A DNA stretch of 64,000 bases from Novosphingobium decolorationis (lineage in GTDB: Bacteria > Pseudomonadota > Alphaproteobacteria > Sphingomonadales > Sphingomonadaceae). The stretch is taken from the NCBI RefSeq assembly GCF_018417475.1, contig NZ_CP054856.1, forward strand, positions 3,193,001-3,257,000. Direction: 5' to 3'. Below are positions 27,504 through 36,216 of this stretch, one piece after another (position 1 is the stretch's first letter; each line of letters begins with the position of its first letter). The translations under genes were made by a program, and so were the position numbers. The notes under the pieces were generated by a model that was given only the letters and a program-made list of their open reading frames with translations, ran no database searches and was not told the DNA's origin.

Positions 27504-29534
27504 TCAGTAGGGGGCGTCGACATCGCCCTTGGCGACGTAGACGCTCTTGAGCTGGGTGTAGTGCTCGATCGCGGCGAGGCCGTTCTCGCGGCCTACGCCC
27601 GAATTCTTGTAGCCTCCGAACGGCAGTTCGATGGGGGTGACGTTGTAGTCGTTGATCCAGCAGCTTCCGGCCTGAAGCGCGGCGATCACGGTGTGCGCGC
27701 GCATCAGGTCGCGGGTGAAGACGCCCGCGGCAAGGCCGAATTCGGTGTCGTTGGCGCGCGCGATCACTTCCTCTTCGGTGTCGAAGGGCAGGACCAGCAT
27801 GACCGGCCCGAAGACCTCGTCGCGCACGATCGAGGCGCTGTCGTCCTCGGCTTGGAACACGGTCGGCTCGACGTAGAAGCCGCGATCGTACTCGCCGCCG
27901 GTGAGGCGCTCGCCGCCCATGAGCAGCTTGACGCCCTCGCGCCTGGCGCCCGCAATGTGGCCCAGGACCAGGTCCAGCTGGGTCGCGCTGACAAGCGGGC
28001 CCAGGTGCGTTTCGGGGTTGAACGGATCGCCGATCCTGAGCGCCTTGGTGCGCTTTTCCAGTCGGGCGAGGAAGTCCTTGAGGACCGAGCGGTGGACGAA
28101 GACGCGTGTCCCGTTCGAGCAGATCTGCCCGGTGGAATAGAAGTTCGCCATCATCGCGCCGCTCACCGCGTTGTCGAGATCGGCGTCCTCGAAGACGATC
28201 AGCGGGCTCTTGCCGCCCAGTTCCAGCGTCGTGGGCTTGAGGCCCTTGGCGGCCTCGCCCATGACGAGACGGCCGGTGGGGACAGAGCCTGTCAGCGAGA
28301 CCTTGGCGATGCCCGGGTGCGCGATCAGCGAACGGCCGGTTTCGCCATAGCCTTGCGCAACCTGGAACACGCCTTCGGGAAGGCCGGCTTCGCGGAAGAT
28401 GCCTTCCAGCTCCATCGCCGTCATCGGGGTCTGCTCGGCGGGCTTGAAGATGAGCGCATTGCCGCAGGCGAGTGCGGGCGCGGCCTTCCAGCAGGCGATC
28501 TGCATGGGGTAGTTCCACGCGCCGATCCCGGCGCATACGCCCAGCGGCTCGCGGCGGGTGTAGCCAAAGGCGGCGGCGCCCAGATCCAGGAACTGGCCCG
28601 CCACGGTCGAGGCGATGCCGCCGTAGTATTCCAGGCAATCCGCGCCCGAGATGATGTCGACCGCCTTGGTCTCCTGCACCGGCTTGCCGGTGTTGCGGGT
28701 CTCGATCTCGGCAAGGGCATCGTTGCGCTCGCGCAGGATGTCGCTGGTGCGGCGCAGCACGCGGCCACGCTCGGTACCGCTGAGCGCGGCCCATTCGCGC
28801 TGGCCTTCCTGCGCCTTGGCGACCATGCGGTCAATGTCCTCGGCGGTGGCGACGGGAAGGTCGGCGATGGTCTCGCCGGTCGCGGGGTTGACCGGGCGCA
28901 CAGTGGCGGGAACCGAAGCGGCGGCGATCGGGTGGCGCGCGAGCGAATCCTCGACCACGAAGTTGAGCATCTCGCGCGCGGCTTCGGGGTCGACCTCGTT
29001 CCAGCTCGAGAGCGCGCCGCGCAGCCACACGCCGTCGATCATGGCGGCGATGAGGGCGGCGGTCTTGCGCGCTTCCTCGGGGGTTTCCATGGCGCGCAGC
29101 GCGTGGGTCAGGTTGGAGAGCATGCGCTTCTGGTAGGCGCGCTGCACGCGGTGGAGGCGCGGGTGCTGGAGCGCCTGCCCCCAGAAGGCGAGCCAGGCCA
29201 TGCTGGTGCGCAGGTCGATCTCGGTGCGCGAGAGCGAAGCGTCGATCACCGCCTGGACGCGTGCGCGCGGGCTGTCGGCGGCGATCATGCGCAGGCGCAC
29301 CGCATCGCCGTGGCGGAAGGCAAGGGCACGGAACGCGGCTTCGAGCAGGCCGTTCTTGTCCTTGAAGTAATGCGCGACAAGGCCGGGCGAGACGTCGGCG
29401 CGCTTGCCGATCTCGGCGAGCGTGGTGCCGGTGAAGCCCACTTCGGCGAGCGAATCGATTGTCATCTCGATAAGCTGGCGCGCGCGGGCATCGTGCCTTG
29501 ACGGAGCTTTCGTTGTCGCCGAACCTGTTGCCAT
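27504..29534 (-). CDS. BetI-BetB fusion: TetR-family choline-sensing repressor joined to betaine-aldehyde dehydrogenase
   Basis: One unbroken 676-residue frame. Residues 1 to about 205 are a BetI-type TetR regulator: RQLIEMTIDSLAEVGFTGTT, the HTH TLAEIGKRADVSPGLVAHYF, and the ligand domain ending in EMLNFVVEDSLARHP. From about residue 211 (VRPVNPATGETIADLP) it is BetB, with PWNYP-like GAWNYPMQ, Glu438 in LELGGKS and Cys472 in GQICSNGTR, ending SVYVAKGDVDAPY. The first 20 or so residues of a normal BetB are missing at the join. No ATG or ribosome site marks a separate betB start; a GTG at the join has no purine-rich leader. Divergent from the choline transporter; probably binds the palindrome at 29628-29651. 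Confidence 0.93.
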   Translation of the reverse strand: MATGSATTKAPSRHDARARQLIEMTIDSLAEVGFTGTTLAEIGKRADVSPGLVAHYFKDKNGLLEAAFRALAFRHGDAVRLRMIAADSPRARVQAVIDASLSRTEIDLRTSMAWLAFWGQALQHPRLHRVQRAYQKRMLSNLTHALRAMETPEEARKTAALIAAMIDGVWLRGALSSWNEVDPEAAREMLNFVVEDSLARHPIAAASVPATVRPVNPATGETIADLPVATAEDIDRMVAKAQEGQREWAALSGTERGRVLRRTSDILRERNDALAEIETRNTGKPVQETKAVDIISGADCLEYYGGIASTVAGQFLDLGAAAFGYTRREPLGVCAGIGAWNYPMQIACWKAAPALACGNALIFKPAEQTPMTAMELEGIFREAGLPEGVFQVAQGYGETGRSLIAHPGIAKVSLTGSVPTGRLVMGEAAKGLKPTTLELGGKSPLIVFEDADLDNAVSGAMMANFYSTGQICSNGTRVFVHRSVLKDFLARLEKRTKALRIGDPFNPETHLGPLVSATQLDLVLGHIAGARREGVKLLMGGERLTGGEYDRGFYVEPTVFQAEDDSASIVRDEVFGPVMLVLPFDTEEEVIARANDTEFGLAAGVFTRDLMRAHTVIAALQAGSCWINDYNVTPIELPFGGYKNSGVGRENGLAAIEHYTQLKSVYVAKGDVDAPY

Positions 29535-29627
29535 GATCTTGTCCTGAATGACCGTTCAATTGATTTTGGCGTCAGCTATACCTCTCGCCGTAGCTTTGCA
29601 AGTCTTGGCTGAAAAAGGTGGAAGGTT

Positions 29628-29651
29628 GCCATTGAATAAGCCTTCAATGGC
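29628..29651. promoter_or_regulatory. Palindromic operator, candidate BetI site
   Basis: Perfect 9-base arms GCCATTGAA and TTCAATGGC with a 6-base spacer, in the 156-base gap between the divergent BetI-BetB and choline ABC genes. Its TTGAA/TTCAA core resembles known BetI operators, and a further TTCAATTGA lies near 29554. Likely controls both directions and is relieved by choline. Confidence 0.65.
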
Positions 29652-29690
29652 GTTATAGGCACGGGGCATCACGCGAATTCAAGGAAGCCT

Positions 29691-31493
29691 ATGCGCCGTC
29701 TGGCAACGCGACTTCTCCTGGCCCTGGGCCTCCTCTGCAGCCTCGTTCTGGGATCGAGCGCCGCCACGGCGGCCGCAGATCCCCCGGCGTGCCGGGCGGT
29801 GCGGCTGGCCGACGTCGGCTGGACAGATGTCACCGCGACGACAAGCGTGGCCTCCGAGGTCCTGCGCGAAATCGGCTACAGGCCGACCACGCGCGTGCTT
29901 TCGGTGCCGGTGACCTTCAACGGCATGGCGCGCGGCGATGTCGACATTTTCCTTGGCAACTGGATGCCCGCGCAAAAGAGCCTGATCCAGGGGCACATCG
30001 AGGCTGGTACGCTTGAACGCGTGCGCGCCAACCTCGTCGATGCGCGCTACACGCTGGCGGTCCCGGACTACCTCTACGAGGAGGGCCTGCAGAGCTTTGC
30101 CGACATCGCGCGCTTCGCCGATGAACTGGACCACAAGATCTACGGCATCGAGCCGGGCAATGACGGCAACCAGCTGGTCATCGACATGATCGGGCGCGAC
30201 GCGTTCGACACCGGCGACTTCCAGGTGGTCGAGAGCAGCGAGCAGGGGATGCTCTCCGAGGTCGAACGTGCGGTGAAGGAAAAGCGCGCCATCGTCTTCC
30301 TCGGCTGGCAGCCCCACCCGATGAACGAGCGCTTCGACATGAAGTACCTGGCGGGCGGCGACGATGTCTTCGGCCCCAACTTCGGCGGCGCGACGGTGAG
30401 CACCATCGTGCGCCGGGGCTACCGTGAGGAGTGCCCCAACCTTGGCCGCTTCCTTGAAAACCTCTCCTTCGAGGTCGAGGAAGAGAACGCGCTGATGGGC
30501 CGCATCGAAGGCGGCGCCAATCCGCAGGACGCCGCGCGCGCGTGGATCGCACAGAACCCGGACCGCGTGGCGCAGTGGCTCGACGGCGTCACCACTTTCT
30601 CGGGCGAGCCTGCCGAAGCCGCCATCAAGGCCAGCAAGCAGGCTGGCCCCACAGGCTCGTGGCTCACCGCCAACAAGATCCCGGTTGGCGCCTCGATTGC
30701 CGTCGCGGTGGACTGGATCAAGGCGCACAGCGGGCTTCTCGACATCGTCTCGGGCGCGGTGAGCGCGGGCGTCGATGGCCTGACCGGCGTGCTCCACGCG
30801 GTGCCGCCGCTCCTTTTCGTGGCGCTCGCAACGGTGCTCACCTGGTTCCTGCGCAAGTCCTACGGCTTCACCGCCTTCGTGCCGCTCGCGCTCCTTTTCA
30901 TCATCAACCAGGGCTACTGGGACGAGACGGTCGACACGCTCGCGCTCGTGGTCTTTGCCGCCGCGACGTCGACCGTGATCGGCGTTCCCATCGGCATCTG
31001 GGCGGGACACCGCCCCCGCGCCTACGAATACCTGCGTTCGGTGCTGGACCTGATGCAGACGCTGCCGACCTTCGTCTACCTGATCCCGACGCTGGTGATC
31101 TTCGGGCTGGGCGTGGTGCCGGGCCTGATCTCGACGATCATCTTCTCGCTTCCCGCGCCGATCCGCCTCACTCAGCTGGGCATCGCGTCCGTCCCGCGCC
31201 CGCTGATCGAGGCGGGTGAGAGCTTTGGTGCAACCAAGCGCCAGCTCCTCTTCAAGATCGAGCTTCCGGCCGCGGCCGGATCGATCCTGGCAGGCGTCAC
31301 GCAGTGCATCATGCTCAGCCTCTCGATGGTCGTCATCGCCGCGCTGGTGGGCGCAGGCGGCCTGGGCGTGCCGGTGGTACGCGCGCTCAACACCGTGCAG
31401 GTGGGCATGGGCTTCGAGGCGGGCTTCGCCATCGTCCTGCTCGCCATCATTCTCGACCGCGTGACCCGGCGCGAAACCAAGGGAGACAGCTGA
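29691..31493 (+). CDS. Choline/glycine-betaine ABC transporter, substrate-binding protein fused to permease
   Basis: 600 residues. A signal peptide-like start (LLLALGLLCSLVLGSSAATA) is followed by a ProX/ChoX-type binding domain to about residue 310 (VRLADVGWTDVTATTSVASE, GMARGDVDIFLGNWMP, IVFLGWQPHPMN), then a ProW-type permease from about residue 355 with several membrane segments and the coupling region EAGESFGATKRQLLFKIELP. ATG 29691 has AAGGAAG upstream. The fused layout is known in several alphaproteobacterial choline and betaine importers. Its stop overlaps the ATPase start by one base. Supplies choline to BetA and BetB. Confidence 0.92.
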   Translation: MRRLATRLLLALGLLCSLVLGSSAATAAADPPACRAVRLADVGWTDVTATTSVASEVLREIGYRPTTRVLSVPVTFNGMARGDVDIFLGNWMPAQKSLIQGHIEAGTLERVRANLVDARYTLAVPDYLYEEGLQSFADIARFADELDHKIYGIEPGNDGNQLVIDMIGRDAFDTGDFQVVESSEQGMLSEVERAVKEKRAIVFLGWQPHPMNERFDMKYLAGGDDVFGPNFGGATVSTIVRRGYREECPNLGRFLENLSFEVEEENALMGRIEGGANPQDAARAWIAQNPDRVAQWLDGVTTFSGEPAEAAIKASKQAGPTGSWLTANKIPVGASIAVAVDWIKAHSGLLDIVSGAVSAGVDGLTGVLHAVPPLLFVALATVLTWFLRKSYGFTAFVPLALLFIINQGYWDETVDTLALVVFAAATSTVIGVPIGIWAGHRPRAYEYLRSVLDLMQTLPTFVYLIPTLVIFGLGVVPGLISTIIFSLPAPIRLTQLGIASVPRPLIEAGESFGATKRQLLFKIELPAAAGSILAGVTQCIMLSLSMVVIAALVGAGGLGVPVVRALNTVQVGMGFEAGFAIVLLAIILDRVTRRETKGDS

Positions 31494-32707
31494 TGGCCAC
31501 GGCGATCGAATTTCGCAATGTCGACATCTTCTTTGCAAGCGGCCGGGGGCGCAAGCGCGAGGCTGCGCTCGCCCGCGCGCTGGAACTGGCCGAGGCGGGC
31601 AAGGAACGCGCCGCGATCAGCGAGGAGACAGGCGTGGTCCTGGGCGTCCACGACGCCTCGCTCACGGTTGAGCGCGGGCACATCTCGGTGCTGATGGGCC
31701 TGTCGGGCTCGGGCAAGTCGACGCTGCTGCGCGCGGCCAACGGCCTCAACGAGGTGACGCGCGGACAGGTCCTCGTCCATGGCGGAGAGGGCGAGGAGGT
31801 GGTCGACATCGCGCCGCGCGATCCCGCCACCTTGCGCGAAGTGCGCCGCAAGCGCGTCGCCATGGTCTTCCAGCAATTCGCGCTCCTGCCCTGGCGCACG
31901 GTGCGCGAAAACGTGGCCTTTGGCCTGGAACTGCGCGGCGAGGACAAGGCGGCCATGGCCGCCCGCGTCGAGGAACAGCTGGAACTTGTCGGCCTCTCCG
32001 ACTGGGCGGACAGCTATGCGAGCGAGCTTTCGGGCGGCATGCAGCAGCGCGTCGGGCTGGCGCGCGCCTTTGCCACGGATGCGGATATCCTTCTGATGGA
32101 CGAGCCGTTCTCCGCGCTCGACCCGCTGATCCGCGCCAAGCTGCAGGACGACCTCTTGGAACTCCAGCGCGAGGTCCAGAAGACGATCCTGTTCGTCAGC
32201 CACGACCTCGATGAAGCCTTCAAGCTGGGCGACCAGATCACGCTTCTGGAGGGCGGGCGCATCGTCCAGAGCGGCAGCCGCGAGGAGATCCTCAACAATC
32301 CGGCGACCCCCTATGTCGCGAGCTTCCTCGAGCACATGAACCCGCTCCACGTGATGACCGGCGCCACGGTCATGCACCCGGTCGCGGAGCTGGAGGAAGT
32401 GGACGGCGGCCTGCTGCTCGACGAAGGTGGCAACTACCGCCTGGAAGGCGAACGGGTCCATTCGGATGCGGGCTGGCAGCCGGTCAACACCATCGCCGAT
32501 CCCGAGGCGCAGGACACCTTCCCCGAAGGCATCGCGCAGGTTCCCGCCGAAACCAACGTGCGCACGCTCATGCAGATCGCCGCGCAGACCGACAACCCGG
32601 TGCTGCTCACCGAAGACGGTGAACTGGCGGGCGTAACCTCCAGCCAGGACATCCTCGACAAGCTGAGCCAGACCGGGCCGACGGGATCGGAGGATTCCGC
32701 GGCGTAG
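31493..32707 (+). CDS. Choline/glycine-betaine ABC transporter, ATP-binding protein (ProV/ChoV type)
   Basis: 404 residues. Walker A GLSGSGKST, Q loop VFQQFALLPWRTV, signature ELSGGMQQRVGLARA, Walker B ILLMDEPFSALDPL and the H loop FVSHDLDEA are all present. The C-terminal 120 residues (from FLEHMNPLHVM to QDILDKL) hold a CBS-like regulatory region, as in ProV/OpuA ATPases that sense ionic strength. Translation starts on the last base of the upstream stop (TGATG). No clear terminator follows. Confidence 0.93.
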   Translation: MATAIEFRNVDIFFASGRGRKREAALARALELAEAGKERAAISEETGVVLGVHDASLTVERGHISVLMGLSGSGKSTLLRAANGLNEVTRGQVLVHGGEGEEVVDIAPRDPATLREVRRKRVAMVFQQFALLPWRTVRENVAFGLELRGEDKAAMAARVEEQLELVGLSDWADSYASELSGGMQQRVGLARAFATDADILLMDEPFSALDPLIRAKLQDDLLELQREVQKTILFVSHDLDEAFKLGDQITLLEGGRIVQSGSREEILNNPATPYVASFLEHMNPLHVMTGATVMHPVAELEEVDGGLLLDEGGNYRLEGERVHSDAGWQPVNTIADPEAQDTFPEGIAQVPAETNVRTLMQIAAQTDNPVLLTEDGELAGVTSSQDILDKLSQTGPTGSEDSAA

Positions 32708-32875
32708 TAAAGAGGGGGCGCACGGCAGCGCAGCGCAAGGCCGCCCTTCGGGTCGCACCTTCGAGGCCATCCTAACGCCGGTTCCTGCTGCCCCCCCTCC
32801 CTCTGATCTTGCGCCCCACGCCCGCCCCCGGCGCTCCGCTCCCCTCTCCCCGGGAGCGCCGGGGGCAACGAAAAT

Positions 32876-32897
32876 GGGCCGCTCGACAGAGCGGCCC
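32876..32897. terminator. GC-rich hairpin between the transporter operon and repeat A
   Basis: GGGCCGCTC and GAGCGGCCC pair perfectly around a GACA loop. On the minus strand the stem is followed by ATTTTCG; on the plus strand there is no T run. It may stop transcription entering from the accessory region. The rest of 32708-32980 shows no gene. Confidence 0.4.
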
Positions 32898-32980
32898 TGG
32901 TGCGTTTCCGGCGAAGGTGCTTCTGACCAAAGCTGACTGGGCGCGTTTCCCGCCTGACGCAGCGGCTGCGATGCGCCGAA

Positions 32981-33296
32981 CCCGACGTTCCGTATCACCT
33001 GGTGACGGAGGCGCAAAAGTAAGCTGCACAAAATTGCGCAGACAGGCTTTGCCTTGCTGCGGACGCGTTCACTTGAAAGTTGCTGAGGGGTACTTCGCGT
33101 CTAGCTGATGGCTGGCGAAGATCTAACCCAAGACCTCTTGCGGGTAGACTTTATGTCACTCCGGGCAAGGTTTGGTGTCAAGGGATAAAGTGTGTCCGTT
33201 GACAGCCAAGTTGGCCTGACAAATCGGGAACATCCGGGGTTTTGTCACAAGGCTTTGACAGGGTTCTTGCCCGATGCGCCCCTTTTTTGACAACCT
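32981..33296 (+). repeat. Long direct repeat, copy A
   Basis: About 316 bases, nearly identical to 41773-42088 and, over its first 205 bases, to 54846-55050. Shared marks are GGCTTTGCCTTGCTGCGG, TCTAGCTGATGGCTGGCGAA, GGGCAAGGTTTGGTGTCAAG and the end TTTTTTGACAACC. All copies have the same orientation. No transposase or inverted ends belong to it. A short frame ending at a shared TGA is open in all three copies, but its changes are not mainly silent, so I do not call it a gene. Confidence 0.85.
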
Positions 33297-33382
33297 GCCG
33301 GCCCGATCCTGCGAAACCAATGGCTTAGCATGGTTTACGCAATCCCTGCTCGCTCCACTGTACCCGAAGGGGCCTTCCTCGG

Positions 33383-33598
33383 ATGTTTCGCCTGGAGAGA
33401 TCCCGCGTACGCCCTGTGGTCGAAAAACGGATCGATCTTGCCGGCAAGATAATCGCGGGTCTGCAAATGGCGGGCGGCGTGGGGGGGCGATTGGCACCGG
33501 CCCTATCGCGTGCGAAGTCGATGTTTGATTGCTCGCCGACCACAGTCAAGCGGTGTCTCCGGGATATCAATTCCCAGAGGATTCCAGAAACCGGATAG
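33383..33598 (+). pseudogene. Fragment of a winged-helix (GntR-like) regulator
   Basis: About 71 residues. VVEKRIDLAGKIIAGLQMAG then MFDCSPTTVKRCLRDINSQR resembles a GntR-type winged helix, where the final part is the recognition helix. The frame stops just after the helix, at the point where the opposite-strand uxuB loses family likeness. The effector domain is gone. The match is by eye only. Confidence 0.4.
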
Positions 33599-34909
33599 CA
33601 ACCCATCGCCTGTGAAAAGCAAGGTCGCGAGTTGCAAGTTTGAATTGCTCAGGGCCAGGTTCGACAAAGTGTCTGCCATGGGATCGTCTACGGGCCCGTT
33701 GGCTCCGCGCAGATGGAGAAACCAAGCCGCGAGGGCGGTCAGGAGACCGGGGCATTTACGACCTGCAAGGCGTTGAGCTTCTAATGTTTCAAGCCAGCGC
33801 TGCGGGATCTTCTGGCTGCCGTCCATCGCGATCTGGGCCAGCTTGTGGTTGAGTGCCGGATTTTCGAAGCGTGCGAGCAGTGCATCGGCATAGGTATCAA
33901 GGTCCTGCCCTGGCGCCGCCACGACGGTGGGCGCGGCCTCGTCGCGCATGATGCACTCGATGAGGGGGCGGATTGCGCCATCGCCCATCGCCTCGTGCAC
34001 GTACGTGTGCCCGCGCTGGAGCCCGAGGTAGGCCAACGCCGAATGGGCGCCGTTGAGCATGCGCAGCTTGGCGGTCTCGTACGGCGCGACGTCTGCGACG
34101 AGCTGCGCGCCGAACTTTTCCCATGCCGGGCGCCCGCGCGCGAAGCGGTCCTCGATGACCCACTGGCTGAAAGGTTCGGTCATCACCGCGCCTTCGTCCA
34201 GGCAGCCGAGCAGCTGTGCCACCTCGGAGCGGTCGGCGCTCGTCGTGGCGGGCACGATGCGATCGACCATAGTCGAGGGGCAGGTGCACTCGGCCTCGAA
34301 CCATTCGACGAGATCGGGCGCTTCGCGCGCGAGCCATTCGTGCATGAGCCGCGCCAGCTGGCGACCGTTGTCGGCAAGGTTGTCGCACGAGAGCAGGGTG
34401 AGCCCGCCGCATCCGGACGCCTGCCGTTCGCGCAGGGCATTGCTCAGGAACGGGTAGAAGCCGCGCGCCGCCGCGTCGAAATCGAGCGAGCCGTCGGCCT
34501 TGCGGCAATAGCCCTTCTCGGTGACGGTGAACGAGACGATGCGCGTCTGCGGGGCGGTAAGGGCGATGGCAAGGCGCGCTCTGGCGACACCCGCGACCAG
34601 CACTTCATGCACCGAACCGATCACCCGCGCGCTGCGTCCTTGGGCCGAACACTCGACCAGCGTGTAAAGCCCGTCCTGCGGATTGAGCTGCGCGGCAACG
34701 CCCGGCGAGCGCAGCGAGACACCGAGGATCGACCAATCGCGCTCGCCCGCGTTCATGGCGGCATCGGTGTACCAGGCCTGATGCGCGCGGTGGAAGGCAC
34801 CGATGCCGAAATGGACGATGCCGACCTGTTGTTCGTTGCGATCATAGGCGGGAGCCGCGATGGAGGCGGGCAGTGTCTTGAGCGCGGATGCGCAAAGCCG
34901 CTCGCTCAT
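33503..34909 (-). CDS. uxuB: Fructuronate reductase/mannitol dehydrogenase family protein with altered C-terminus
   Basis: 468 residues of the polyol dehydrogenase family: GIVHFGIGAFHRAHQAWYTD, ILGVSLRSP, FTVTEKGYC, LLSCDNLADNG, FKLRMLNGAHS-like AKLRMLNGAHSALAYLG with the catalytic Lys/Asn/His, and a C-terminal helical domain. It should reduce fructuronate to mannonate. The last 25-30 residues (from about GDGLLSGFWN) do not look like the family and are antisense to a regulator fragment, so a rearrangement near 33600 has probably replaced the true end. Its ATG overlaps the uxaC stop (ATGA), so the two formed an operon. With uxaC truncated, the pathway at this locus is probably dead. Confidence 0.8.
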   Translation of the reverse strand: MSERLCASALKTLPASIAAPAYDRNEQQVGIVHFGIGAFHRAHQAWYTDAAMNAGERDWSILGVSLRSPGVAAQLNPQDGLYTLVECSAQGRSARVIGSVHEVLVAGVARARLAIALTAPQTRIVSFTVTEKGYCRKADGSLDFDAAARGFYPFLSNALRERQASGCGGLTLLSCDNLADNGRQLARLMHEWLAREAPDLVEWFEAECTCPSTMVDRIVPATTSADRSEVAQLLGCLDEGAVMTEPFSQWVIEDRFARGRPAWEKFGAQLVADVAPYETAKLRMLNGAHSALAYLGLQRGHTYVHEAMGDGAIRPLIECIMRDEAAPTVVAAPGQDLDTYADALLARFENPALNHKLAQIAMDGSQKIPQRWLETLEAQRLAGRKCPGLLTALAAWFLHLRGANGPVDDPMADTLSNLALSNSNLQLATLLFTGDGLLSGFWNPLGIDIPETPLDCGRRAIKHRLRTR

Positions 34910-35330
34910 AGTCGGTAGGCCTTCTTGACGAGGTTGTAGGCAAGGTCCTGCGCAACTTCGGCGGCCTCCCAGTCCTCGAGGCGATGCTTCATCACCAGTT
35001 CGGCGAGAAACCCGCAGTCTACACGGCGGGCAACGTCGTGGCGCGCGGGGATCGAGAGGAAGGCGCGGGTGTCATCGTTGAAGCCGACGGTGTTGTAGAA
35101 GCCAGCGGTTTCGGTGGTCATGTGGCGGAACCGGCGCATGCCCTCGGGGCTGTCGTGGAACCACCAGGCCGGGCCCAGCTTGAGGCACGGGTAATGGCCC
35201 GCAAGCGGCGCGAGTTCGCGCGCATAGGTGCTCTCGTCCAGGGTGAACAGGATGATGGAGAGATCGGCCTCGTTGCCGTACTTGTCGAGCAGGGGTTTCA
35301 GGTTCGCGACATATTCAGTGCGGCTCGGCA
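34906..35330 (-). pseudogene. uxaC: Glucuronate isomerase, C-terminal fragment cut by an IS21-family element
   Basis: About 140 residues remain: YVANLKPLLDKYGNEADLSI, ILFTLDESTYARELAPLAGH, GPAWWFHDSPEGMRRFR and TAGFYNTVGFNDDTRAFLSI, ending NLVKKAYRL, all near-consensus for UxaC, which isomerises glucuronate to fructuronate. Some 320 N-terminal residues are missing. The open frame runs on into the insertion sequence end (MADFCSAVD, from ATG 35358), giving a false start; the same nine residues appear at the other IS21 copy. Confidence 0.9.
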
Positions 35331-35453
35331 TGTCAACGGCGGAGCAAAAGTCGGCCATGGGGCGGCGTAAAACCAGGCCATCGTGTTACACGCCGGGGGG
35401 AGTGGCGTGAGGGCGTAGCCCGAGGGCCACTCCCCCCGGCATTGGCTTGCTTT

Positions 35454-36216
35454 TCAGGGTCTGATTTTGGCCTTGCGGGCCCGGCTGTGAGCGAGGCGAT
35501 AGCTTTCGCCGTTCATCTCGAGGATGCTGACGTGATGGGTCAGGCGATCGAGGAGCGCGCCTGTGAGACGCTCGGATCCGAAGGTTTCGGTCCATTCGTC
35601 GAAGGGCAGGTTGCTGGTGATCAAGGTGGAGCCGCGTTCGTAACGCTGGGAGATCAGCTCGAACAGCAGTTCGGCGCCGGTCTTGGAGAGCGGTACGAAG
35701 CCCAGTTCGTCGATGATGAGCAGTTTGTATCCGACCATCTGCTTCTGGAAGCGCAGGAGACGCCGCTCGTCGCGCGCCTCCATCATTTCGCTGACCAGCG
35801 CCGCCGCAGTGGTGAAGCCCACCGACAGCCCTTTCTGGCATGCTGCCAGTCCGAGCCCCAACGCTACGTGCGTCTTTCCGGTGCCCGATGGCCCCAGAGC
35901 GATGGCGTTCTCACGCCGCTCGATCCACTCGCAGCGCGCATCTCGAGCACCTGCATCTTGTTGAGCACGGGATGACGGTGAAGTCGAAGCTGTCGAGGCT
36001 TTTGACGGCGGGAAGCGCGCGGCCTTGATGCGCCGCTCGACCATACGACGCTCCCTGTCGATCATCTCCATCTCGACAAGGCGGGCGAGGAAGCGGATAT
36101 GATCGACGCCTTCAGCGGCACATTGCCGGGCGAGCTTGTGGTGCTCTCGCAGGCACGTAGGCAGCAGGTGCCTTGAGATTGTGAGCGAGAAGAAGCTCCG
36201 GGGTCTGATCGCTCAT
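35454..36216 (-). pseudogene. istB: istB (IS21 helper ATPase), frameshifted copy
   Basis: Equal to the intact copy at 40261-41028 over most of its length (LGPSGTGKTHVALGLGLAA Walker A, LLIIDELGFVPLS Walker B), but indels near 36160 and 35945-36020 break the frame, so the region KSLDSFDFTVIPRLNK is garbled. The changes are small insertions or deletions rather than substitutions. Confidence 0.85.

Noticed and set aside
27504..28794. A minus-strand frame that extends betA upstream to 28794, giving a 993-residue protein
   Set aside because: The extra N-terminal part is an out-of-frame reading of the dehydrogenase gene, rich in Arg and Pro and unlike any ALDH; betA begins at the FAD motif, ATG 27471.
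32990..33108. A conserved small protein encoded in the direct repeats (frame ending EGYFASS)
   Set aside because: The frame is open in all three copies, but differences fall at all codon positions and no start with a ribosome site is shared.
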